A stretch of 64,000 nt of DNA from Ustilago trichophora (GCA_900323505.1 OOIN01000007.1:620001-684000), one strand, 5' to 3'. Shown: positions 42,481 through 53,490, counted from the first letter of the stretch. Program-made: numbers and translations. Notes: generated from the sequence alone by a model not told the origin.

Positions 42481-42544
42481 CAAAAACGTGGACCGTTCGA
42501 GAGTGTCAACAGCAAAAACGTGGACCGTCCAAAAGTGTCAACAG
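42481..42544. repeat. tandem duplication of a 32-base unit
   Basis: Two adjacent 32-base units begin CAAAAACGTGGACCGT and end AGTGTCAACAG and agree at 29 positions. Function unknown. Confidence 0.9.
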
Positions 42545-42574
42545 CACAGAACAGGCGGAATGAGTGGCTCGAGG

Positions 42575-42575
<1 letters not shown>

Positions 42576-42620
<45 letters not shown>
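42576..42620. repeat. (TG)17(GA)6 compound microsatellite
   Basis: A pure TG run followed directly by a short GA run. Confidence 0.95.
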
Positions 42621-43327
42621 TTCAACATTGATCTTTCAAGGAGCATACCGAGGCGGTATTGACGCATAAATTCATTCATGGCTGTCCTCAGTTGCTGCAA
42701 ATAGAGCTCAATCGTCTGCGTAAATGTCGATCCTGTGGTCCCAGGTGGTTCAGTGGCGTCAAAGAGAGGCTTTCATCCGCAACGCTGTCTGTCTCCATTT
42801 GTACGTGTCATTCAAGGTCGCACGGGCTCGAGCCAGAATGACGAGCTCGACCCTCATGGACGGATAGAGAGAATCGGCTTTGGTGTCCTTGTTCTTCACT
42901 CGCATCTACGCTAATGTTGCATGCTCTGTAAACAGGGATGCGTTGTCCTGTTTTGGTGAAGCTGATTGCACAAACGCTCCGTTCCACAAGAGGGTTGAGC
43001 GCCCCAAGGCCGACCGGAGACAGCTTGGTCTGCTATTAGACGTCGGACCGATTGCGGTTGCTCTCAGGCTGTACATGTGCTGTGCACTTTGGATAAGCCT
43101 CGCTCTGGCCCATTCTGTCGTGTCGGCTCTGTGGCGGGGTGTAGGTCAACTGCCATGCCAAGATCAAGCGTCGATGAACACGAAAGAGTGTTCGACCTAG
43201 AGCCGGCACGGTTCACGGCTTGGGCATGAGAAGCAAAGTTTTAGATTACTGCCGAGGAATCTAGTGGGTGTAAGTGTCGAAGAAGAAACATAACTCCAAG
43301 TGATATGGAAGGTGTGGATTTTGGGTT

Positions 43328-44544
43328 TTACTTGCTCTCCTGTTCGAGCTTGGTCAAGAACTTTTCCAAATCGAAGGCCGGGTTCTCGGGGTCAGTGACA
43401 ACTGTGAGTGCAAAAGCGATGATTAAGTGACAGAGGAAGAGCGCGGAAGGTCAGTGAATGGCTCAATGGGTAGGTGCTGATGACGGTACATCCGAGCAAC
43501 GGCTGGGCAACAAGAGGATCGGGTGTTCGCTTTCGTTTGGCAGCATTGTCGACTTCGGGTCGGAGCAAAGGTGCGGGAGAGTATCATTGCAACTGAATGA
43601 GGCCTGACTGACTGCCGTCCTTTATCCGCTGCTCCGCGTGTGACTGTCTGCTGGCCACTGGACGAATGGTTGCAGCCCAAAGGATAAAACTGCTAGCGTC
43701 CTCCCGTCACTTCTGAACCGACAACAGGCCTAATGGAACAGGCTGCGTCGCGCTTTAATGCGTTATCCCGTTTACACCTATACCACTCCGCTGCGTTTGC
43801 GAGATCAGAAGCGGCGCTGCTCCTACGACTGGAGGGGCGTTGGAAGGTAGCCGAAAGCTAGCGTGCGCCCAGTGACGAACCGTGATCCGAAGCAGAACCG
43901 AAGCAGTCCGGCGTTGGTGCTAGCGCAACTTCCCGAGACCTTGCGTGTGCGTTGCGCTGTGTTGTGTGCAAATGCTGTCGTAAAATACTTACTACCAGTG
44001 TCGCTCTGCTTGGCTACAAGGCGGTTCTTGTAAGCCTCCTTGGCCTTCTGAATGAGGTGCTCCTTGTGCTTGTATTCGGCATGAGCGGCCTTGACGTCCT
44101 CCTTTGCTTGCAATGTCCTGCGGTGGAGAATGCCGTATCCGATACCACCGACGAGGGCCGAGTAGCGGACCACCTGAAGACATCAACAGGGTCGCGCATA
44201 AGTTTTGAGAGTTGTGAAAGTGCAGGTGTAAGCATTGGCGCAAGGTAGCGTTCATGACGCAGCATGCGAAAGAGACCGAATGTAGTGGATGTGTATGAGA
44301 GCCGGATCATCATGAGAAGCAAGAGGTGGGCGTCAGTATGTTGCAAGTCATGAAAAAGTTGCGAGGGTTGTACGTAGAGAGCAAATGCGATCAAAGGTGG
44401 CAATATAGATGGTAAAAGAGTCTAGTCACGACGGGTGCTGTCAATCCATATTGGTGGGGACGATGCCGATTTCTTCGTCGTTGGCCATCGCTGTCGTGCT
44501 GTCGATGATGCGATACTTACGTTCAAGACTGGAGAGCTCGACAT
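43328..44544 (-). CDS. ATP21: ATP synthase subunit e (three exons)
   Basis: Exons are 44544..44521, 44173..43993 and 43401..43328; introns are 347 and 591 bases with GTAAGT donors and CTTCAG/CTCACAG acceptors. The 92-residue product starts MSSSPVLNVVRYSALVGGIG. Its single membrane helix carries the GxGYG-type dimerisation motif (GGIGYGILHRR). A charged coiled coil (KEDVKAAHAEYKHKEHLIQKAKEAYK) follows, then the tail TDPENPAFDLEKFLTKLEQ. It sits in the inner mitochondrial membrane and supports dimerisation of F1Fo ATP synthase. Intron 2 could also use a donor 3 bases upstream, which would change one residue. The exon order and phases agree (0, 1). Confidence 0.93.
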
Positions 44545-45545
44545 TGTGTATGTGTATGTAAGAGACGGTTTCGAACCAAAATGCGTAGGAGAGACCTAGG
44601 CTGGGAGTGCGGGAAGGAACAACGTGAAACGAGTGCTTGACACGACCGAGAATGTGCCTTTTGTGACGCCAGCGATGGTATGTGACCGAGATTAGGTGTA
44701 GCGATGGTGTGGGGAAGATTCGAAGATACGGACGACGATGGTATCAACCAACAGAGTGTAGAATCATCGGCACATGGAACTGACAGAATTGAGAGCGATG
44801 CGATTTCCAAATCCTCTCTCTGCCCAAAACTTGAGAAACAAGGTCCGCTTCCGGTCCAAGCCTCGACTTGATTTCTTCTAGAGTCCAGAGGTGCAGCCAT
44901 CTTTGAAATTTGTAGTCGTTCGCCTGCTGATCCCGGTAATCTCGGGCGTAGTGACTGGTCTTTGAATGAATACAAACAATAGATTAAGAATTGAGACGAC
45001 GGTGCAGAAACTCTTGCCAAACTTATATTTTTCTAATCATCGCCACAGCAATCAATCAATGTGAGGTTTGTCAAACGAACATGGCCATGACGCGAGTCGG
45101 ACAGCTTCGGACCCTGCGAAGGCCACAAACAACTAAGATGTTAGAGCGTGCCAGACTTATAGAAGAGAAGAGGCCAAAGGCTCGTACTGCAACCGGCTGC
45201 GGCGTCCTCCAATCATAGCTTGCTTCTTCAGTCTCAATCAATGAATTCTCTCATTGTCTCGAGAACTGCTTCCCCTGTCTCGCTGTCTCGATACTCATCT
45301 CTATAACACCGCCATATGATGCTCCCAGTGCGACAAGCTGGAAGCGATTCGAGAATCTGAGACGGGTTCCTTGGCAGAAGAAGAAAGTGATACATTAGCC
45401 TTGATAGAGGAGCATGCAAGTGCCACACATCAGTTGGGCAAAGTGGTAGGAACCCAAGACGAACGGCCACAGTCCATGTGTCTCTGTGAGCTTCTTCCAG
45501 CGGCTCGCTTTCTTCTGATCACCTGAGCCTGGATTTAGCGCCAAT

Positions 45546-45580
<35 letters not shown>

Positions 45581-45901
45581 CGCAGGTAAGGCGAGTCAAG
45601 CTTGAAATAGGAAAAAGCAAGGCAGCAGACGGCCGAGTAGGCAAAATATGCAAGAGCGGGGGAAGAAGAGCAGCAAGAGCAGCAGCAACAGAGCAACAGA
45701 GCAGCAGAAGCGCAGAGGCTCAACCAACCAGCGCCGCCGCGCGAAGAAGCACACACAGCTGGCCACGCCGGCTTTGATTGAATTGGTATCTTGGTCGTCG
45801 TCGTTGTCATTGTCGCTTCTGTTTTCCACCATACTATCTCGTTTCTCTCGTTCGTTCGTTCGGTTTCCGTTCTTCTTCTCCTTTCTACACTTCATTTCAA
45901 A
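44545..45901. other. divergent promoter region ATP21 / NAC beta
   Basis: 1.36 kb between two divergent housekeeping starts. It contains an (AG)14 microsatellite (45549-45576). The NAC leader just upstream of 45902 is T/C-rich. No gene is supported. Confidence 0.4.
45549..45576. repeat. (AG)14 microsatellite
   Basis: An uninterrupted AG run of 28 bases. Confidence 0.95.
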
Positions 45902-47211
45902 ATGGTTCTCAACCAGGAAAAGCTTGCCAAGCTCCAGGCTGCCAGCCGAACCGGTACGTTTCACCCCGTCATTCCACAACATTCAGCAATTTGACCAACT
46001 GGTCTCTCGGATGCTTCATAGGCTCCACAGCAACAAGCCAGAAGAGCAAGCCCCATCACACCAATCTACTAGGTTACCTGCTCACGAATTGCTGACCCTT
46101 GCTTTCCTTCGTGCGCTCACAACTGTCTTCGATTCTCGCTCTTCCCACTTTCGCCGCAACAACTCGACTCTGCTACTTATCAACAACTTGCGCCGTGAAC
46201 CTTCAACGCACACGCACCCTATTTGCGACCTCTCACACGACTCGATGCTTGACTCTGCGAAAACACAGGTGGTAAGGGTACCCCCCGTCGTAAGATGGCC
46301 CCTAAGCCCAAGGGTCCCGGTGGTGAGGACCCCAAGCTTCAGGCTGCTCTTAAGAAGCTCCAGGTGGAGCCCGTCTCTGGTATCGAGGAGGTCAACATGT
46401 TCAAGGAGGATGGTAACGTTCTTCACTTCTCTGCCCCCAAGGGTAAGTTTAACACATGACAACACAGCTACGGACCGTCTCGAGCATATCGCAGTCGCCT
46501 TCCCCGAGGAAATACAAGCAGCTTCAATCAATTCGTGGATAGAACACGAATGACAGAAGGAGCATCTTCAGAACCAGGACATGGAGCACGGAAAAAGAGA
46601 CGCGGAAAGACAAGGGTAGGCTTCAACTTTGGAGCGGACCGATTTCCTCCTGGCTAGATGGCCTGGCCCACAATGTCGACTGCTCGCAGAGACAAAGTCG
46701 CTCTCAGCGAAGAAGGTCTGGTGTTGCTCAGTCATTCTTCGGCACCGCCAATCATGCTGAGTCGGAGCATCCAGCAGCAGGCAAAGATTAGAAAAAAAAA
46801 AACCCCCTCGAGATCCGGAACGATCGCAGAATAGGATTCAGCAAATCGGGTTTACCGACGCTCGAGACGGTGCTTGACGCTCATGCAAACGAAAATGCGA
46901 TTTAGGATGCTAACACTTTTGCTTTGCTCCTGACAGTCCACGGTCTTCCCACTTCCAACACCTTCGCCGTGTACGGCAACGGTGTCGACAAGGAGCTCAC
47001 CGAGCTCGTCCCCGGTATCCTCAACCAGCTCGGCCCTGACTCGCTTGCCTCGCTTCGCAAGCTCGCTGAATCCTACCAGGCTATGAACGCTCAACACGCT
47101 GCCTCGCAAGCCGCTGCCGCTGGCTCCAAAGACGACGACGACGTCCCCGACGTCGTCGAAAACTTTGACGAGGCCGACAAGAAGGAGACCGAGGTTGACA
47201 AGCTCGACTAA
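45902..47211 (+). CDS. EGD1: nascent polypeptide-associated complex subunit beta (three exons)
   Basis: Exons are 45902..45953, 46269..46442 and 46937..47211. The introns of 315 and 494 bases (donors GTACGT, GTAAGT; both phase 1) give a 166-residue protein. It starts [20 protein letters not shown] with the ribosome-binding RRK motif ([13 protein letters not shown]). The NAC domain follows ([22 protein letters not shown], then [14 protein letters not shown] and [28 protein letters not shown]) and the tail is acidic. NAC beta pairs with NAC alpha at the ribosome exit to shield nascent chains. The second intron has a TGCTAAC branch site about 35 bases before its acceptor. Confidence 0.96.
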
Positions 47212-47557
47212 ATGTATTTCCTCCGCCAAACCGCAGCATCATCATCCGACTCGATCCCTACACACCATGATGGTTCGATATGCATCACTTAGTCTTACCT
47301 GTATCGCAGCTTCAGGCTTTGTTACCCTTCATTCGTATCCACTCGAATTGGTCAACACCCCCCAAAAATATCACCAATGTTGTTGTACAAGATCAATTGC
47401 GCGCTCGTTGTGTTATGCCGGTCTGGGTCTCTAGACATTGACTCTGTGCTCTCTTGAATCTTGGAAGCTAGCTGGTCCAGAAGCTCGAGTATTCTATTTG
47501 GGAGGGGCTTCAATCTGCAAAGGCAGTTCCGTCAGCAATCGTTGGTTCTGCCAGGAT
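47212..47557. other. convergent 3' intergenic region
   Basis: 346 bases between convergent NAC beta and GST stop codons; nothing else is seen. Confidence 0.4.
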
Positions 47558-48253
47558 TCAGTCGATCATGGCAAACTTGTGCGTGCCGCCCTTCTGTAAC
47601 ACTCTTTGGTAACTCGGCAGCTTGGCCAAACCTTTCAACCAGGCTACGGTGTTTGGCCAATCCTCCTTCTTCTTTCCCTCGCTCGTGATACCGGTATCCA
47701 TCCAGAAGGTGTATTCTGCGGTGAAGGCACACATGATATCCGCCGCCGTGAGTCTTCCTCCTACCAGATATCCTCCTGCCTTGTCTTTGCTGAGGGCGGA
47801 TTCGAGGAGGTTGAGATTGTTGTGGATGTTGGCGCTCATCTTCTGCTCAATCTTCTTCGCCGTTGTTTCATCAGCGAACCATCGAGGGTAGATTGCTGCC
47901 AGAGAATGAACCATCATTCCCTCACTGAAGGAGATCCAGCTTTCAATATCGCCCCTCTCTTGCCAGTTGGAGGTCGAGCCGAGAAGATCCGTCTTGCCTC
48001 GCTGCGGACCGTAGCGCTCAATAAGGTACTTGACAAGCGCAGCACTTTCGCCGAGTTTAACGTCACCGTCGATGAGGTATGGGGACTTTCCGAGAGGGTT
48101 TCCGGAGTCAGACTTGAGCTCCGGGACAGCTCGTTTGCCTTCAATACGGGCATATTGCTTCAGTTCGTATTGAAGCTCGAGCTCTTCCAAGGCCCATGCG
48201 ACACGGAAGGCTCGTGAGTTTTCGAGAAAGTAGAGGATGCGACGGTCTGTCAT
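47558..48253 (-). CDS. glutathione S-transferase
   Basis: 231 residues, single exon. The N-terminal thioredoxin-like domain has YFLENSRAFRVAWALEELEL, the cis-Pro context GKSPYLIDGD and the glutathione-binding GESAALVKYL. The C-terminal all-helical domain contains GGYLVGGRLTAADIMCAF, the N-capping box of GSTs. It resembles fungal Gtt1-like enzymes that conjugate glutathione to electrophiles or reduce peroxides. The catalytic residue is likely Ser in ENSR rather than Tyr. No organelle signal is seen. A neighbouring stress pathway cannot be inferred from context. Confidence 0.92.
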   Translation of the reverse strand: MTDRRILYFLENSRAFRVAWALEELELQYELKQYARIEGKRAVPELKSDSGNPLGKSPYLIDGDVKLGESAALVKYLIERYGPQRGKTDLLGSTSNWQERGDIESWISFSEGMMVHSLAAIYPRWFADETTAKKIEQKMSANIHNNLNLLESALSKDKAGGYLVGGRLTAADIMCAFTAEYTFWMDTGITSEGKKKEDWPNTVAWLKGLAKLPSYQRVLQKGGTHKFAMID

Positions 48254-49086
48254 CTTGCACGGTGTCGAGGATGGGTGAGAATGGCGGTAGTTGCTAGGCA
48301 GAAGATGCGGACTTGCAAGCGACCAAGATTATAAGGAGTCCAAAACGAGGTCGACGATAGGCAGCTATAACGGACGACGCTTCAGGAAGAACTGGCCCTC
48401 GGCGGAGACCAGCATGTGAGCTTGCGTTGAGGCTGCGGAGTCCAACATAGAGTCGCCGTCTGCTTCAAAGGAAGGTCTCGAGTGCGGGGAACCGTTTTGA
48501 GTCCAGAGACAGAAAAGGCGGGGAGTCGCGTCTTATTTACGGACCAAACTCACACTCGACACTCATATCCAACCTGCTAAGCCTGTTCCGCCCGTCGAAC
48601 TCCTTCCACCGCAGCTGACATCTCACTTGACAGTTCTCAAAAGAACCTCTTCTGTCCACCAGCCCCTGGCCGGGATGCGCACAAACGGGGAAAGGACCGC
48701 ACTCTCAATCTCCCGTTAAGATCGTATCAGATAAGGGCGAGCTGGCGCGATCCAAGCCCTAGAAATCTTTGGCTTTTACTCTTCCCCATCTCTGCCGCCT
48801 TCGGGCAACATGTGCCTCACTGCATCTCTCCACCTGGGACTTTTGAAAGTAAAACGCTTTGCTCCACAGGCTTCTCTGAAGTGCAGACAAGACTGTGCAC
48901 CTTTCGAGATCTGGACTATGCTTAGGAACTGCGGATTATCATCGCTGCCTCGTCGCTCGGCACACTGTGAGCAGATGCCTTACATCATTCATGCTTGCTA
49001 GCATCACAATAAGGAAGGCTCATAGCGCTTTAAGCGATACTCTTCATCCATTTCTTTGCTACAATCTGATGTGATGAAAAAAAAAT
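48254..49086. other. intergenic region
   Basis: About 830 bases upstream of the GST gene and downstream of lumazine synthase. No coding or RNA feature is supported. Confidence 0.4.
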
Positions 49087-49815
49087 TCAAGCGAGCTTGC
49101 CCTCGGCCCATCGGTTGGTCTTGAGAGCCATTCTGTAGCAACGCAAAAGAGACAAGAGGCAAGAGAGAAAAGGTCAGCTTTTTGTATCCTCTACCTTCCG
49201 TCACTCATGCTTGAGGGGGTGGCGTACTTACTCGACAGCAGCGGAACCCCAATCCAAGCCGTGGTTGTGGCCCTTATTGGCGCCTCTACCGACGCCGCTC
49301 CTCTCCAGAGCCTGGTCCTCCGTCAATGCCGTCAAGACACCGAGAATGACTGGCACACCGGTGTCAAGCCCAATACGCATCAATCCGGAACAGCAACTCT
49401 CCGAGATGTACTCAAAGTGCATTGTCGACCCCTTGATAAGGACTCCGATTCCGATCACTGCATCCAATGCTGCCTTGCTAGCCTTGGCGCCGCCCGTCGT
49501 AGTAGGAGTGGCAGGTTTACTGTTGTCGTCGAGAAGCGAAGTGGCGCCCATCAGGTCAGACACATTTGACGAAGCCTGTACCTGAGAAGCGGAAATGAGA
49601 CGGGAGACGCCAAAGGGAAGCTCCCACGAACCCGGGACAGACTCGATGACAATGTTCTCCGGCTTGACACCGGCCTTGGTGATGTTCTCAACGCAGCCCT
49701 TGACCAGAGGGGTGATGCATTCCTCGTTCCATCGTGCGTGAACGATGCCGATACGGAGGTTCTCGGCGCCAGGGAAAGATGTAGGTGCGGGTGCGGGGCC
49801 CTTGATGCTCGCCAT
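49087..49815 (-). CDS. RIB4: 6,7-dimethyl-8-ribityllumazine synthase (two exons)
   Basis: Exon 1 runs 49815..49232 and exon 2 49132..49087; the intron is 99 bases, phase 2, with GTAAGT and CTACAG. The product is 209 residues. It joins the ribityl-pyrimidine to dihydroxybutanone phosphate, the penultimate step of riboflavin synthesis. Motifs are VHARWNEECI, VPGSWELPFGVSRL, GVLIKGSTMHFEYISES, GVPVILGVLTA and the active-site GANKGHNHG. Exon 2 adds MALKTNRWAEGKLA. Without splicing the frame stops at a TAA inside the donor. The linker between residues 76 and 116 is about 28 residues longer than usual and is Ser/Thr/Ala-rich. Confidence 0.95.
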
Positions 49816-50567
49816 TTTGAAAGTTTACAGTTCAAGTGGATAGATGAACAAGCGCCGTAGATAATGAGGCCGTGATTATATAGCTGTCGACGACGGTGAG
49901 CGGATAGTGTCCGTGAATGATTGCGTAAGAAGGCTTGTGATGGAGGCCGAGGCTGTGACGATGAATACGAATCTCAAGTGGACGCCGTCCGTGCATAGCC
50001 AAGCCCAGAATGAGCCGAAGCCACGCGCCGTTCCGCTTTCAGCAGAGTTTCTAAGACTCAAGCCGCGGATTCAGAGCGAAGGTGTTGGATCCAGGTGATC
50101 GAGTTGAGTAAAACGATCGTTGCCCGATCTATCCGCGCTTGCACGGAACTCACTGCTGGATCAGGCACAGTCTGGCTTTTGTTCAACCCATGGTGGCATA
50201 GGAAGAGAAAATGTGTAGCAGTCACAATAGTCTGTTCAACAGCAACAGTGTGGCTGAGTTAAAAGAAGTAGATCAACTCTCGAGCAGTGACAAGTTTGTT
50301 GACCATCACAGTTGCATGGTGCAGGAGTTGTCACTCTTCTTGTTGCTGTACAATATGAATTTAACATCTTTGATTTGGACCGGAACTCGCGACTTGCATC
50401 CCGACTTCAGTAGTGACGGCTTTCTAACCGGTCCTTCTCTGGCAGAGACCGTTGCCCCGTTGCGCTCTGTCCAACAGGCTATCACACCACAGTATCCTCC
50501 CTTAAGCCATCTCGTCACCTCGTCCCGTTTTTCGCATCCGCATCCCACCATCCTCCCACATTCCGAC
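49816..50567. other. divergent promoter region RIB4 / EHD3
   Basis: About 750 bases. The EHD3 frame is open upstream to 50211, but that stretch has no presequence character or family match and is read as leader. Confidence 0.4.
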
Positions 50568-52397
50568 ATGAGGACGTCCAAACTCGTTCGCAGCTCCTCA
50601 TCCCTCCTTGTGCGATCCCAAACCACGACTACCGCCGCTCGTCTCCCCCGCACTGTCCACCCCACTGTAATCTCCAGCATGTCGCACAAGCGCACATCCA
50701 TCGCTACCAGCAGGCTCAATCAGGTCTCTCGTCAATTCTCCTCCTCGCATCCCGCCACCATGTCTGCCTCGACACCCAACCAAGCCTCGAGGGGCGCCTC
50801 TGCTGTAGATGAAAACAAGCTGGTCAAGCTGCTCTCCGAAGGTGGTCTGCGCACCATCTTGCTCAATCGCGAGAAGGCGCTCAACGCGCTGAATCAGGAG
50901 ATGGTCAACCTCATCGAGAAGGCGCTCGACGAGTGTGTGCAGTCCTCCACGTGCAACGTGATTCTCCTTCGTGGCGTCGGTCGTGCTCTCTGCTCCGGTG
51001 GAGACGTGCTCGCTGTTGTCAAAGCTGCCGACTCTGAAGATCCCAAGGTGCGCAACAAAGCCCTCGACTTCTTCCGAACCGAGTTCCAGCTCGACTACAA
51101 GATCGCCAGGCTCGGCGAGACTGCCAACGCACACAGCGCCGGAAAAGGCGCCGAAGACGCACGCACACTCGCCAAGAGCAAGGGTGGAGACTTGAAGAAG
51201 CCCAAGACGTTTGTTTCTGTCATGGACGGCATCACCATGGGTGGAGGTGTCGGTCTCTCGGTCCATGCCCCATTCCGAATCGCTACCGAACGAACGATGT
51301 TCGCTATGCCTGAGACCGGCATTGGGTACTTCCCGGATGTCGGTGTCACTCGCGTGCTCGCACGTCTCGATGGACGTATCGGACAGTACCTCGGCATGAC
51401 GGGCGCCAGGATCAGTGGAGAAGAGGCTTACCTTGTTGGCTTGGCTACTCACTACGTCCCCTCTTCGAGCATCGACTCTATCGCTCATCGTCTGAGCACC
51501 CTCCCTGCTGAGAGCGCACTCAATCCTTCCCTCGTCTCCTCCGCCTTGAGCGAGTTTTCGTCTGACCCCCTCGCCGCCAAAGACATCCTGGACAAGTCTG
51601 CATTCTTTGGCGACCGTCGCATTGCGCTCGACTACGTCTTTGGTCAGCTCTCGTGCGAATCCATCTTCTCCTGTCTCGAGGAGATCTCTTCGGCAAAGGC
51701 CGACAGTCAGGCGGCTGCGGAACTTGCCCAGCTTGGCCTACCCTCCATCACCTCTGAAGTCCAGGCTTGGGCTACTCAAACCCTCAAGGACCTCAAAACC
51801 AAGTCACCACGCGCACTCAAGATCACTCACCAGGCCATCCTTGAAGCAAGAAGGTTCGACGTCGAGGAAGCCTTCCGATTCGACATGCGTCTTGCCACGG
51901 CCTTCTGCGACCTTTCCATCGGCCGAGACTTTTACACGGGTGTAACTCACGTTCTGGAACGGGACCCGGCCACTGGCAAGCGTAGGACTGGTATTGCCGA
52001 CTGGGAACCGGCTTCGCTCGACAAGGTCTCGGACACCACCATCCGTGCTCAATTCTTTAGCGATTTGGAAACCGCCAAGAAGGCCGGGTTGAAGATGGAC
52101 GTTCCGCACCTCTCTGCTATCCCTGAGCCTTTGACCAACAAGGAAGCTCGACAGGCTAGAGACAGCTTGTTGAGGGGCAAAGGACCGCTCAAATGGGAGC
52201 AGAGCCACAACGTGTTTGCTCTTCCCAGTGAGGCTGAGTGCGCGGCTCTGTTGGAAGGAAGCCACCCCGCAGCTGCAGCGGTAAAGCCCGATGCCAGCGA
52301 ACTGGTCGACTGCTTGAAGAGGCACAAGGGAAGTCTGCCCGGTTTGGAATTCAAGGTCTTGGATTGGGTCAAGAGACAGGAAAGGCGACAGGCTTAG
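50568..52397 (+). CDS. EHD3: 3-hydroxyisobutyryl-CoA hydrolase, mitochondrial
   Basis: 609 residues from the ATG at 50568. Its Arg/Ser/Thr-rich, acid-free head (MRTSKLVRSSSSLLVRS...) is a mitochondrial presequence. The crotonase fold shows GVGRALCSGGDVLAVV, the oxyanion-hole segment VSVMDGITMGGGVGLSVHA, the catalytic-region MPETGIGYFPDVG and YLGMTGARISGEEAYLVGLA. This is the HIBCH branch, which hydrolyses 3-hydroxyisobutyryl-CoA in valine breakdown. Yeast Ehd3 is also found on the mitochondrial ribosome. A roughly 30-residue insert (near ETANAHSAGKGAED) and an approximately 100-residue C-terminal extension are visible. An inner ATG at 50761 could make a form without presequence. Confidence 0.93.
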   Translation: MRTSKLVRSSSSLLVRSQTTTTAARLPRTVHPTVISSMSHKRTSIATSRLNQVSRQFSSSHPATMSASTPNQASRGASAVDENKLVKLLSEGGLRTILLNREKALNALNQEMVNLIEKALDECVQSSTCNVILLRGVGRALCSGGDVLAVVKAADSEDPKVRNKALDFFRTEFQLDYKIARLGETANAHSAGKGAEDARTLAKSKGGDLKKPKTFVSVMDGITMGGGVGLSVHAPFRIATERTMFAMPETGIGYFPDVGVTRVLARLDGRIGQYLGMTGARISGEEAYLVGLATHYVPSSSIDSIAHRLSTLPAESALNPSLVSSALSEFSSDPLAAKDILDKSAFFGDRRIALDYVFGQLSCESIFSCLEEISSAKADSQAAAELAQLGLPSITSEVQAWATQTLKDLKTKSPRALKITHQAILEARRFDVEEAFRFDMRLATAFCDLSIGRDFYTGVTHVLERDPATGKRRTGIADWEPASLDKVSDTTIRAQFFSDLETAKKAGLKMDVPHLSAIPEPLTNKEARQARDSLLRGKGPLKWEQSHNVFALPSEAECAALLEGSHPAAAAVKPDASELVDCLKRHKGSLPGLEFKVLDWVKRQERRQA

Positions 52398-53392
52398 ATT
52401 CAACCAAACATCTGTATCGACCCCTCTCAAAAGTTCGACAGCATGCGTTTTGCACAAGGTGACTCAGTCTCGCCTAGGTGTGTGAGTCAGTGTCAGCGGG
52501 ACGCCCGATGTGATGCGACGAGATGAATGATTCGTATGCGGACCCTCCTGAAGGTTCGACAAGAGGGCGTTCCGCCATTCCGGCTAGCTCGACTATGAGC
52601 GTGTAAGAGCCAGATAGAATGTGACGGATGTAATGGAGCTTGTTGGCGCTAGGATCCTGTAGCAATGCGCTTCATGCTCCAACGCGGTGAAATGGTCGAA
52701 AGTATCTCAGTAGGATCACAGCAAGGAATGCAAAAATGAATCAGCTTCGCTCCCGAGGTGTGTCGACAAAATCGGACTAGCGACAAGTCGACTTTCTTTA
52801 CTTCAGCTTCAGTTGTGCAGTACTTGAGTGACCAATTTACTCGTAGCATTCTGAGCCATCGCCTAGAGGCCAAGAGCTCGAGTGCGCTCAGCTCTCCCTT
52901 GCGGCACCTGGATGAGCTCGTACTTTTCATTAAAAAGAACCCCCCAACCATCTCATGGTCCAAAAATGTGCCCCTCACGTTGCAACACACTATGCGCACC
53001 CTCTTCCTCCCTCACAATCATGCTTCTGACAACCTTCGACACTCTTTGCCCTCTACAACTTTGTTGCAATCGAGTGGCGACACCGATCTACAGGCAGGAG
53101 GAGGAGGAGGAGGAGGAGGAGGAGGAGGAGGAGGCGAAATACCGCATCACAACCTCAAACAGAATATTATAAGCATCACCATCGCCAACGATCTCCGAAC
53201 AGCATCAGCATACGCCTCTCACATCAACTTTTAGCTGCAACCAGCATTGTCCGATAAAAGAACCGGGTTCACTGTTCATCCGAACCCTGACCAAGTTCGA
53301 GCTCAAGGGATTGCGGAGGTCCTGCAGGAGGAAATATGTTCTAGAGGAACAACGGACAAAAATAATCTGAAAAAGGCAAAAAAGAAAGCTGT
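52398..53392. other. intergenic region with (AGG)13
   Basis: No gene is supported. It holds the trinucleotide run at 53096-53134 and, at 53378-53383, an A6 tract that serves as the T-terminator of the minus-strand tRNA. Confidence 0.45.
53096..53134. repeat. (AGG)13 microsatellite
   Basis: A pure 39-base AGG run. Confidence 0.95.
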
Positions 53393-53490
53393 GCGTCCGA
53401 GGGGAATCGAACCCCTGTCTCCTGCTAACCGAGTTATTCCGTTTCCAAATAGGTGGAAGGCAGGAATAATGACCATTATACGACAGACGC
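53393..53490 (-). tRNA. tRNA-Gly (UCC) with a 27-base intron
   Basis: Acceptor GCGTCTG/CGGACGC (one G-U), T-arm GGGGTTCGATTCCCC, anticodon stem CCTGC/GCAGG and loop CTTCCA+A with anticodon TCC. A 27-base intron beginning CCTATTTGG follows position 37. The mature length is 71 bases. Confidence 0.92.

Larger units (their letters stand above)
41801..43327. other. 1.5 kb intergenic region
   Basis: Upstream of the phosphatase gene and downstream of ATP21. It holds a tandem 32-base duplication and a TG/GA microsatellite (listed separately). A D-arm-like sequence at 42125 lacks a T-arm, so no tRNA is called. Confidence 0.4.

Noticed and set aside
42735..42840. Another tRNA-like stretch (GGTGGTTCAGTGG ... 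GGGCTCGAGCC)
   Set aside because: Spacing and stems do not form a cloverleaf.
50211..50567. EHD3 starting at 50211
   Set aside because: The upstream 119 codons lack presequence character, whereas the ATG at 50568 begins an Arg/Ser-rich one.
50598..51488. Minus-strand 296-codon frame
   Set aside because: Antisense to the conserved crotonase domain of EHD3; no family resemblance.
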